From: Rhodospirillales bacterium 20-60-12
GTDB taxonomy: Bacteria; Pseudomonadota; Alphaproteobacteria; Acetobacterales; Acetobacteraceae
DNA length: 34,086 nt
Assembly: GCA_002255495.1 (NCBI GenBank)
Contig: NCAP01000018.1
Span: 1 to 34,086 of the forward strand
Direction: 5' to 3'
Shown one piece after another: positions 1 through 8,057 of the stretch. A program made the translations under genes and the position numbers. Numbering within the stretch: position 1 is the first letter of the stretch; each line of letters begins with the position of its first letter. The notes below the pieces were generated by a model. That model did no database searches. It had not been told where the DNA came from and saw only the letters and a program-made list of their open reading frames with translations.

Positions 1-15
1 CGCCCCGCGTCCCGT

Positions 16-944
<929 letters not shown>

Positions 945-948
<4 letters not shown>

Positions 949-1193
949 GAGGGGCTTTCGCTGGGCGCCTGGCGGTGGCGGATGGTGAAGCTGTAAACGC
1001 CTTTGACCTCGCTCCAGGAGACCAGGGCATGACCTGAATCGCGACAAAAGGCGCGAAAATCGGCGAGGCTGTTCGGGTCGGTGGCCAGCACCCGCACCCG
1101 GCTGCCCGGGGCGGCGTGGCGCAGCGCGCGGGCCGCGCGCAAAACCGGCCAGGGGCATTTCATGAATTGGGCGTCCAGCAGGGTTTCGCTCAT
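945..1193 (-). CDS. TusA/SirA-like sulfur carrier protein
   Basis: This 82-residue protein has the size and fold signature of TusA. The N-terminal C13-P-x-P16 motif (KCPWPVL) heads the first helix and is followed by a GSRVRVLATDP strand and an FRAFCRDSGH helix. In the family this cysteine accepts persulfide sulfur and relays it to tRNA thiolation, molybdopterin or other sulfur enzymes. The stop overlaps the start of the deacetylase-family gene by four bases, so the two are probably translated together. It could be a TusA paralogue of unknown partner rather than the tRNA-thiolation TusA itself. No clear Shine-Dalgarno sequence is visible before the ATG at 1193. Confidence 0.82.
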
Positions 1194-1254
1194 GGATTGA
1201 GCATGGATAATTCAGCGCGGTTGAGCAAGAGAGCGGAACGCGCGACAAGCTCTC

Positions 1255-2145
1255 ATGACCTATCGCATCGGGATTGATCTGGGCGGCACGAAAATTGAGA
1301 TCGCAACATTGCGGGGCAACGAGATTGTGCATCGCAGCCGGGTGCCGACGCCGCATGGTTATCATGACTGTCTGCGGGCCATTGCCGATTTGGTGCGGCG
1401 TGCGGAGGCTGAACAGGGCGCCTCGGCGAGTGTTGGCATTGGCATTCCCGGCGCGATCAGCCCGGCGACGGGGCTGGTCAAGAACGCCAATTCGAATGCG
1501 TTGAACGGGCATCGCTTCGATGCCGATCTGGCCGAGCTGCTCGGCCGCGAGATCAGGGTGACGAACGATGCCAATTGTTTCGCGCTGAGCGAAGCGGTGG
1601 ACGGCGCGGCGGCGGGCGCGCGGTTGGTGTTTGGCGTGATCATCGGCACGGGTTGCGGCGGCGGCATTGTGATCGATGGTCGGGCGCTGGAAGGCCGCCA
1701 CCGGATTGCCGGAGAATGGGGGCATACGCCGTTGCCGTGGCCCCGGCCCGAGGAAATGCCGTTGCGCGCCTGCTGGTGCGGCCATGCCGGGTGCCTGGAG
1801 ACCTATTTGGCGGGACCGGCTTTGGCACGCGAGGCGGATGGACCCGGCGCGCATGACGCGACCAGCCTGCCCGCCCGCGCGAAAGCCGGCGAGGCGCGAG
1901 CGATGGCGGCTTTGGATATTCATGCCGATCGGCTGGCGCGGGGCTTGGCGATGATCGTGAATATCCTCGACCCCGATGCCATTGTGCTCGGCGGCGGACT
2001 CTCGAACATGGAGCATCTTTATCGCGTCGTTCCCGATTTGATGCGGCAATATACCTTCAGCGACGTGATGGATACGCCGGTGCTGCGCAACAAGCACGGC
2101 GATTCCTCAGGTGTGCGGGGTGCTGCCTGGCTCTGGCCGGCATGA
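1255..2145 (+). CDS. ROK-family sugar kinase (fructokinase/N-acetylglucosamine kinase-like)
   Basis: This 296-residue ROK kinase has the N-terminal phosphate loop DLGGTK (8-13), the substrate segment GIPGAISP, and the catalytic base D105 in TNDANC. The ROK zinc site is H157 of GEWGH plus C173, C175 and C180 in CWCGHAGC. The ATP-side glycine turn GTGCGGG lies at 131-137 and the late LDPDAIVLGGG strand is present. Such enzymes phosphorylate free hexoses or amino sugars with ATP in the cytosol. The GEWGHTPLPW stretch resembles the Mak/NagK branch, so fructose, mannose or GlcNAc are the likely substrates; sequence alone does not decide. It is divergent from the TusA-like gene and lies 15 bases ahead of dinB. 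Confidence 0.9.
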   Translation: MTYRIGIDLGGTKIEIATLRGNEIVHRSRVPTPHGYHDCLRAIADLVRRAEAEQGASASVGIGIPGAISPATGLVKNANSNALNGHRFDADLAELLGREIRVTNDANCFALSEAVDGAAAGARLVFGVIIGTGCGGGIVIDGRALEGRHRIAGEWGHTPLPWPRPEEMPLRACWCGHAGCLETYLAGPALAREADGPGAHDATSLPARAKAGEARAMAALDIHADRLARGLAMIVNILDPDAIVLGGGLSNMEHLYRVVPDLMRQYTFSDVMDTPVLRNKHGDSSGVRGAAWLWPA

Positions 2146-2160
2146 CGCGCGCGCGCTGAC

Positions 2161-3432
2161 ATGCAGGCGCTGTGCCGCGATTGCGATCGGGCTTTGGCGG
2201 CACCGGCCGGTTCGTGCCCGCACTGCGGCGGGCACCGGATTGTTGCGCATGAACAGCTCTTCGAGTTGGCCATTGCCCATGTCGATTGCGATGCGTTCTA
2301 CGCCAGCGTGGAAAAGGCCTATCGGCCGGAATTGCGCGACCGGCCGGTGATTGTCGGCGGCGGCACGCGCGGCGTGGTGGCGGCTTGTTGCTATATTGCG
2401 CGCCTTTCGGGTGTGCGCAGCGCGATGCCGATGTTCAAAGCCCTGAAACTCTGCCCCGATGCCGTAGTGATCCGCCCGGACATGGCGCGCTACGCCGAGG
2501 CCGCGCGCGCCGTGCGCGCTTTGATGGCGCCGCTCACACCGCTCGTGCAGCCTTTGTCGATCGACGAGGCGGTGCTTGATCTGAGCGGCACGCAGGCCTT
2601 GCACAACGCCCCGCCGGCGGCGGTGTTGAGCCGCTTCGCGCGGGCGGTTGAGCGTGATATCGGGATTACCATTTCGGTCGGCTTGGCGCCCAACCGATTA
2701 CTCGCCAAGCTCGCCGCAGAGCGCGACAAGCCGCGCGGGTTTTATGTGTTCGGCGCGGAGGCAGCGGCGATTTTGGCACCCGAACCGGTCGGGCTGCTGC
2801 CCGGCATTGGCCCCGCGATGCAGCGCACGCTGGCCGCGCGCGGCATTACCAGGCTGGGGCAGTTAGCCGGCTTGTCGAGCCGCGAGGCGATGCGCTTGTG
2901 CGGCCCAGATGGCCCGCATCTGGCCGCGCGCGCACGCGGCGAAGATTCCCGGCCGGTCGATCCACGCCGGATCACCAAATCGATCAGCGCGGAGATGACG
3001 TTCGAGACCGATTTGCGTGATCTTGCAAAGCTGGAGGCATATTTATGGCCGCTTTGCGAAAAACTGGGGCGGCGTCTGCGCGCCGAAGGATTTGCCGCGT
3101 TGGGTTTGACATTGAAACTGAAAACCAGCGATTTTTCGAGCTTCACCAGGGCCATCAAGCTGGCCAACCCGACCATGCTGCCCGATTTGATATTCAGCGC
3201 CGCTCAGCCGGTTTTGAAGCGGGAAATCGGCGCGTCATCCTTCCGCCTGATCGGCATAGGGGCCAGCCATCTGGTCAGTGAGAGGCTGGCAGATCAGGGT
3301 GATCTGGCCGACACTCAAACGCCCAGATTGGTTGCGCGTCAGACCGCCATTGACGATCTGCGCGCACGTTTCGGGCCCGGCGCGATTGGCAAAGGACGTG
3401 CTTTGCGCCCGGCCAAACCGTCGGCCGTTTAA
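2161..3432 (+). CDS. dinB: DNA polymerase IV (Y-family translesion polymerase) with N-terminal zinc ribbon
   Basis: This 423-residue DinB carries catalytic acidic residues D42 in HVDCDAFYASVE and D135-E136 in LSIDEA, with Y47 at the steric-gate position. The YIAR finger motif, the helix-hairpin-helix LLPGIGPAM and a C-terminal little-finger domain are all present. The first 30 residues add two CxxC pairs (C5/C8 and C19/C22) that look like a zinc ribbon, an extension seen in alphaproteobacterial DinB and absent from E. coli DinB. The enzyme copies past damaged template bases and is error-prone. It follows the ROK kinase by 15 bases, so co-transcription is likely, though a functional link is not evident. 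I see no LexA-type operator upstream. Confidence 0.95.
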   Translation: MQALCRDCDRALAAPAGSCPHCGGHRIVAHEQLFELAIAHVDCDAFYASVEKAYRPELRDRPVIVGGGTRGVVAACCYIARLSGVRSAMPMFKALKLCPDAVVIRPDMARYAEAARAVRALMAPLTPLVQPLSIDEAVLDLSGTQALHNAPPAAVLSRFARAVERDIGITISVGLAPNRLLAKLAAERDKPRGFYVFGAEAAAILAPEPVGLLPGIGPAMQRTLAARGITRLGQLAGLSSREAMRLCGPDGPHLAARARGEDSRPVDPRRITKSISAEMTFETDLRDLAKLEAYLWPLCEKLGRRLRAEGFAALGLTLKLKTSDFSSFTRAIKLANPTMLPDLIFSAAQPVLKREIGASSFRLIGIGASHLVSERLADQGDLADTQTPRLVARQTAIDDLRARFGPGAIGKGRALRPAKPSAV

Positions 3433-3476
3433 ACCTATGAAGGGGACCAGGAAAATAAGCGTTTAGCCCGGCTTTT

Positions 3477-3932
3477 TTACGACCGGCTTTTCAGCAAATC
3501 GCGGATTTCCTCGAGCAACACTTCCGAGCGTGGCGGTTCGGGTGCTGGTGCGGCGGCGGCGGCGGGCTGCTGATAGAGTTTGGAAATCAAGCGGACGAGC
3601 CAGAAAATCGCGAACGCGACGATCAGGAAATTGATCACAGCATTGACGAAATTGCCCCAATTGAGGGTTACCGCACCGGCCTTCTGCGCTGCCGCCAAGG
3701 TGGGTTCGACCGGCCCTTTGAGAGTGACGAAATGATTGGTGAAATCAATCCCGCCGGTCAGCAGGCCGATGATCGGATTGATCAAATCCTTGACCAGACT
3801 GCCGACAATGCCAGTAAAAGCAACACCGATCACGACGCCGACGGCCAGATCGACAACATTGCCGCGCATGATGAATGCACGGAACTCGTCCATCCAGGCT
3901 GGCTTCTTAACCGGGATCATTTGCGGCACCAT
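3477..3932 (-). CDS. mscL: Large-conductance mechanosensitive channel MscL
   Basis: This 151-residue protein has the MscL pattern. The amphipathic N-terminus ends in FRAFIMRGNVVDLAVGVVIG, which runs into transmembrane helix 1. A periplasmic loop (LKGPVEPTLAAAQ) follows, then helix 2 (FVNAVINFLIVAFAIFWLV) and a C-terminal helix LLEEIRDLLKS after an Ala/Pro-rich linker. MscL opens under membrane tension to release solutes on osmotic downshock. An in-frame start exists at 3971, but the ATG at 3932 has GGAG eight bases upstream and gives the family's usual length. It converges on dinB, 44 bases away. Confidence 0.96.
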   Translation of the reverse strand: MVPQMIPVKKPAWMDEFRAFIMRGNVVDLAVGVVIGVAFTGIVGSLVKDLINPIIGLLTGGIDFTNHFVTLKGPVEPTLAAAQKAGAVTLNWGNFVNAVINFLIVAFAIFWLVRLISKLYQQPAAAAAPAPEPPRSEVLLEEIRDLLKSRS

Positions 3933-4051
3933 GTCATCATCTCCAAATATTGCATTCAATCGGAGAATCATGCCGTGTCACGTAAAATAAGACAATAGCC
4001 GGAACGAAGAACATTGCCTCGTCCCGGATATTCCCATCGCGCCGGAATAGA

Positions 4052-4492
4052 TCAGGCGTGCGCACCACCTGAGACATAAGCCTTGAGCGAGTCGACTTCA
4101 TAGGCCTGCTGATCGACTCGCGCCTTAACAACGTCACGGATACTGACCAGACCAAGAATTTTGCCGTCATTGATCACCGGCAGATGGCGGAATTTGCCTT
4201 TCGACATGATTTCCATCGCCTCGACCACGCTCGTGCCCGATGTCGCACTGACCGGGTTGGGCGTCATCAGCTGCCCTGCCGTCATCTCCAAGGTCCGTGC
4301 GCCATTGGCGGCCAGACTGCGAACCACGTCGCGCTCACTGAGAATGCCCAGGAGCTGGTCGATCGAATCGCGCACCAAAATCGCGCCGATCCGATGTTCG
4401 GCGAGCAAGGCCACGACAGCGTCGATGTGCGCGGTCGGCAACATCGAATGAACAAAACTGCCTTTCTGCTTCAATATGTTAGCCAACGTCAT
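4052..4492 (-). CDS. Twin CBS-domain protein
   Basis: This 146-residue protein is two CBS domains and nothing else. The first covers about residues 10-65 (ending GILSERDVVRSL) and the second about 75-130 (with KFRHLPVINDGKILGLVSIRDVV). CBS pairs bind adenosine nucleotides and act as energy or redox sensors; stand-alone versions are common in alphaproteobacteria and their partners are usually unknown. I favour the ATG at 4492, which has GGAGG eight bases upstream and matches the usual N-terminus. A start at 4522 (156 aa, also with an AGGA) is possible. It shares orientation with mscL, 119 bases upstream of it. Confidence 0.9.
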   Translation of the reverse strand: MTLANILKQKGSFVHSMLPTAHIDAVVALLAEHRIGAILVRDSIDQLLGILSERDVVRSLAANGARTLEMTAGQLMTPNPVSATSGTSVVEAMEIMSKGKFRHLPVINDGKILGLVSIRDVVKARVDQQAYEVDSLKAYVSGGAHA

Positions 4493-4938
4493 ATCCGAGT
4501 CCTCCATATGGTGTTGTGCCATTTAAAGTCCTGCCAACTACCCAGACATTCATATGGATCACGATCACATATAAATGCAACTGTTTTTCTTTAAGTATTT
4601 AACCAGCGCCTGATCAGCGCCAGCCAAATTAAATCATATGCTACACAGTCGACTATCATGCAGCCGATCAATACCGCCTGTCGACAAAAATCAGATGGAG
4701 GACCAGGAGCCCGTTTCAATTGCCACGGGTTGAATTGGGCGGAAAATCCCGATCAACCGCCCGAATGCCTAAAAAATCGCGCTGCAGCTCGCCGATTGAA
4801 CGGAATGACACCGCTTCGTGAGTCGCGATGGCGCTTATTCGGTTGCAGCCCGGCTTGGCGCAGGATAGTTTCATCAAAAAAGGGCTCTGTTTTGATCAAC
4901 CATGTCAATAATATCAGTGCGTCAGATCGTCTGAGTCG
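4493..4938. other. Gene-poor intergenic region between CBS and glycosyltransferase genes
   Basis: No convincing gene is visible in these roughly 450 bases, which are more AT-rich than their surroundings. They should hold the promoter for the CBS gene (reading left) and for the glycosyltransferase pair (reading right). A GGGCGG/CCGCCC inverted repeat sits at about 4738-4763. The heptamer GATCGTC occurs twice close to the GT2 start (about 4924 and 4945). The only open frame of any length, 4658-4945, has no recognisable protein features. Confidence 0.5.
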
Positions 4939-6678
4939 ATGTTAGATCGTCCGATCGCTGGCCAAATCACGAAGCCGGACCTTGGTCAGGGCGGTCAACA
5001 TGCCGCCGCCTCCCCCCGTTCGCCGATTCGGGCCGACATGATTTGGGTTTTGGATGACACCGCGTTCGATGAAGCGACCTATCTCCAGGCCTACCCCGAT
5101 GTCGCCGAAGCGGTAAAACTCGGCACATTGAACGCGGCCTATGATCATTATCTCGCCCACGGCCAGACCGAAGGCCGGACATTCATGCCCGATTATCGCG
5201 AAATCGCCCAACGGCGCTTTTTCGAGCGTCCCACCGCCTTCGATGAAATTCTTGCAGCCTCAGCCCCCGCCCCGTTATGGAATATCGATGCGCTGATGTT
5301 CGCCCCTTGCGGCGCGCTCAGCCTCGCCGGATGGGCCAATGACGGTGCGGACCCGATCAAATTCGTCATTCTACAAACCCAGGACCACGCGCTGCGCCTG
5401 GATCAATCGGCTTTCGCGCGCTGGCGGCGGCGCGATGTCGAAACGTCGCTCACAACACCCATCGCCGGCCATGTCGGCTGGTGGAGCCTGGCCATGCTGC
5501 CCGCCACCCTGCGCCTGCGCGGCCGCTGCAACGTCACCGTTCGCTTTGAGTCCGGCGCCTCCAGCCAACTCGAAATGGAAATGCTGCAAGTCGATCATCA
5601 AATCCTGCGCGACATGACAATGGCGCATTTCGCGCCGCTTGATTATCTCGGCGATCAGGTCGCGGAATCATTCACCGCACTTGATCCCTTCATCGGCGAT
5701 CAGGTGACCGCCCTCAGCCGCATCATCAGCGACAATTTCATCCGCGGCGCGATCAGCGAACGCTTCGGGCCGCAGGCCGCCACCTACAACGCCAGCATCA
5801 TCGTCTGCCTGTATGAACGCGCCTCGTATTTCTTTCTGCAATCCGCTCTGTTCAGCGAAGCGGCCGATCATGGCTATGAATTCATCTATATCAGCAACAG
5901 TCCCGAACTCGCCGACGAATTGCGCGACATGGCACGCATCGGCGCACTCATGCACAGCGCGAGCGTCACCATGGTCACGCTGCCCGGCAATGCCGGCATC
6001 GGGGCTGCCAACAATGCCGCCGCCGCTCTTGCACGCAGCGACCGGTTGGTCTTCATCAATCCCGACGTCTTTCCCTACGAACCCGGCTGGGCCGCCCGGC
6101 ATCTCGCTTTGATCGAGACACTCCCCGCCGATCAAACCCGCCTGTTCGGTGTGCCTCTGGTTTATGGCGACGGCGCGCTGATGCATGGCGGGCTGCATTT
6201 TGCCTTCGATGTCGGTACTACCATGGGGGATTCCTATGTCCGCCGGGTTGCCGCCTTGCGCATCGAACATACCGGCAAAGGCGCGCCACTTTGGGCCGCC
6301 CGCTACACCACAGCCCGGCCCGTGCCTGCGATCAGCGGCGCGTTCATGTCGATCGACCGTGCTTGGTTCGAACAAATCGGCGGCTTCTCTCAGGATTATT
6401 TGTTCGGTCATTTCGCGGACGCAGATCTTTGCCTCAAAAGCGGCGCCGCCGGACAGGCCGTCTGGCTGCATGATTTGAAATTCTGGCATCTGGAAGGCGA
6501 GCCGCCGCCGGCCAAACTGCATCATCAAGGCGGCGCCTTGATCAATCGCTGGCTGTTCACCCGCCGCTGGGGCGCCCTGGTCGAGAGCCATCTGCACACC
6601 CCTCCCGCCGCCGAAGCGCCAGCAATATCCAAGCGCCCTCGCCGGGCATCACCCAGCCAGGACCAAAGCAACCCATGA
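4939..6678 (+). CDS. Family 2 glycosyltransferase with N-terminal 'YLxxxPDV' module
   Basis: This 579-residue protein has three parts. Residues 43-80 hold the FDEATYLQAYPDV...HYLAHGQTEGR module that recurs in alphaproteobacterial surface-polysaccharide glycosyltransferases. Residues 110-260 are not recognised. Residues 284-520 form a GT-A type GT2 domain with a strand ending in FINPDV (372-377, the DxD equivalent), AISGAFMSIDR, GGFSQDYLFG and the acceptor-site motif ADADLCLK (493-500), followed by FWHLEG. It probably adds a sugar to a surface polysaccharide, and donor and acceptor are unknown. The start at 4939 has a weak ribosome site; M34 at 5038 is a real alternative, since the module begins just after it. 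Its stop overlaps the next gene as ATGA. Confidence 0.85.
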   Translation: MLDRPIAGQITKPDLGQGGQHAAASPRSPIRADMIWVLDDTAFDEATYLQAYPDVAEAVKLGTLNAAYDHYLAHGQTEGRTFMPDYREIAQRRFFERPTAFDEILAASAPAPLWNIDALMFAPCGALSLAGWANDGADPIKFVILQTQDHALRLDQSAFARWRRRDVETSLTTPIAGHVGWWSLAMLPATLRLRGRCNVTVRFESGASSQLEMEMLQVDHQILRDMTMAHFAPLDYLGDQVAESFTALDPFIGDQVTALSRIISDNFIRGAISERFGPQAATYNASIIVCLYERASYFFLQSALFSEAADHGYEFIYISNSPELADELRDMARIGALMHSASVTMVTLPGNAGIGAANNAAAALARSDRLVFINPDVFPYEPGWAARHLALIETLPADQTRLFGVPLVYGDGALMHGGLHFAFDVGTTMGDSYVRRVAALRIEHTGKGAPLWAARYTTARPVPAISGAFMSIDRAWFEQIGGFSQDYLFGHFADADLCLKSGAAGQAVWLHDLKFWHLEGEPPPAKLHHQGGALINRWLFTRRWGALVESHLHTPPAAEAPAISKRPRRASPSQDQSNP

Positions 6679-7955
6679 ACACCACCCGCACCGAACGGCC
6701 GCGCGTGCTGCTGGTCAGTATGTTCCACCCGGAATTACAGCGCGGCGGCACACAGCAAATGTGCTACGAATTATTCAGCGGCCTGAAGCAGCGCGGCGAT
6801 GTCGAGCCCTTTCTGCTGGCCGCCATCGATAAAAGCTATCCGGCCTTGTTCAAGCCTGGGGCGCATATCACCGGCTTTGATCAACGTGACGGCGAGTTCC
6901 TGCTCCTCACCGACAGTTATGATCCCGAATGGCACCGCCAGACCAATCCCGCCATCGTCCAAGCCTATATCGATTTCCTCCAGACGATCCGCCCCGCCAT
7001 CGTCCATTTCCACCATTTCCATTTCTTCGGCATCGACCTCGTCTCCCTGACCAGGCGCATTCTGCCCGAAAGCCGAATCGTCTTCACCTTTCACGAATTC
7101 ATGGCCATCTGCCAGGCCGACGGCACGATGCGCCGCCCCTTCGATGGATCGCTTTGCCGGCAAGCCAGCCAGGTGCGCTGCCACCAATGTTTCCCGGCAC
7201 AAAAACCCGAACATTTTCTGCTGCGCAAACTCTGGTTCCAGCATCACCTTGCCCATGTCGATCAATTCACCTGTCCCAGCGCCTTCATGATCGAGCATTA
7301 CGTCGCCTGGGGATTACCCCGCGCGCGGATCACCCATGTCGCCAACGGCCAAGATCATGACGCGGTAAGCGCCACACCCCTGCCGTCACCCGACCGGGCA
7401 AAAAACCGCTTCGGCTTCTTCGGCCAGATCACCGATGCCAAAGGGGTCCATATTTTGCTGCGCGCCGTAACCCATTTGCGCGACATGGGCTTCACTGACT
7501 TCACCCTCGATATCAATGGCGGCAATATCCAATTCGCCTCGCCCTCGATCCGCGCCGAAATCGAAGATTTTCTCGCCGCCGAACAAGCCCTGCCCTATCG
7601 CGAACGGATCGTCACCGCCCATGGCGCCTACCACCCTGACGACCTCGCCGCCCGCATGGACCGTGTTGATTGGTGCATCGTCCCCTCGATCTGGTGGGAA
7701 AGCTTCGGACTCGTTATCTCCGAAGCCTGGATGGCCGGCCGACCCGTCATCTGTTCCAACGCCGGCGGCCCCGCAGAGCGGATCAGCCACAACATCAATG
7801 GATTGCATTTCCCCCTGGGCGATCACCGCGCCCTGGCCGAAACCATCATCCAATGCTGCACCACCACAGGATTATGGGCCAAACTCGCAGCCCGGCTTCC
7901 CAAACCCCCCACCCGTGCCGCCATGACCAGCGAGTTCGCCGCCCTCTACGCATGA
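6675..7955 (+). CDS. Family 4 glycosyltransferase
   Basis: This 426-residue GT-B enzyme begins with strand RVLLVSMFHPELQRGGTQQ, whose glycine turn is typical of GT4 N-domains. It has an acceptor-domain HEFMAICQADG segment and a Cys cluster (C161, C169, C172 in the VRCHQCFP region) often seen in this subgroup. The donor-binding half has FGFFGQITDAKGV (246-258) and the retaining-enzyme E342-x7-E350 motif in WESFGLVISE, followed by GRPVICSNAGGPAE. It most likely uses a nucleotide-sugar to extend a polysaccharide. The four-base overlap with the GT2 gene means the two act as a translational pair. No other polysaccharide genes are nearby. Confidence 0.9.
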   Translation: MNTTRTERPRVLLVSMFHPELQRGGTQQMCYELFSGLKQRGDVEPFLLAAIDKSYPALFKPGAHITGFDQRDGEFLLLTDSYDPEWHRQTNPAIVQAYIDFLQTIRPAIVHFHHFHFFGIDLVSLTRRILPESRIVFTFHEFMAICQADGTMRRPFDGSLCRQASQVRCHQCFPAQKPEHFLLRKLWFQHHLAHVDQFTCPSAFMIEHYVAWGLPRARITHVANGQDHDAVSATPLPSPDRAKNRFGFFGQITDAKGVHILLRAVTHLRDMGFTDFTLDINGGNIQFASPSIRAEIEDFLAAEQALPYRERIVTAHGAYHPDDLAARMDRVDWCIVPSIWWESFGLVISEAWMAGRPVICSNAGGPAERISHNINGLHFPLGDHRALAETIIQCCTTTGLWAKLAARLPKPPTRAAMTSEFAALYA

Positions 7956-8008
7956 GCACCTTGTATCCAAGGTGACGTCAGCAAGGCCAAGACCCCCTGC
8001 AGGGGTTT

Positions 8009-8027
8009 CAGGGGACAGCGTCCCCTG
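8009..8027. terminator. Hairpin between convergent genes, probable bidirectional terminator
   Basis: CAGGGGAC and GTCCCCTG form a perfect 8-bp stem around the 3-base loop AGC. Just upstream lies a 12-bp palindrome, CCCCTGCAGGGG (about 7994-8005). The site lies between the ends of the GT4 gene and the RND pump, which converge. There is no long T tract, so a bidirectional terminator is inferred from position and stem strength. Confidence 0.6.
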
Positions 8028-8057
8028 ATGTTACTCAATCACCCCGGACATCTCGGT

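Noticed and set aside
949-2097. Long N-terminal extension of the deacetylase-family gene (693-residue frame)
   Set aside because: It is antisense to the ROK kinase and TusA-like genes, has low-complexity Arg/Ala/His composition, and the family consensus starts at 948.
4738-4763. GGGCGG/CCGCCC hairpin as a terminator
   Set aside because: It is followed by an A run rather than T on the plus strand, and no gene ends next to it.
4658-4945. Possible 95-residue gene in the empty region
   Set aside because: No ribosome site or family features; it overlaps the glycosyltransferase start.
5668-6597. 309-residue frame antisense to the GT2 gene
   Set aside because: Composition is that of a complement shadow, and the GT2 frame has clear motifs.
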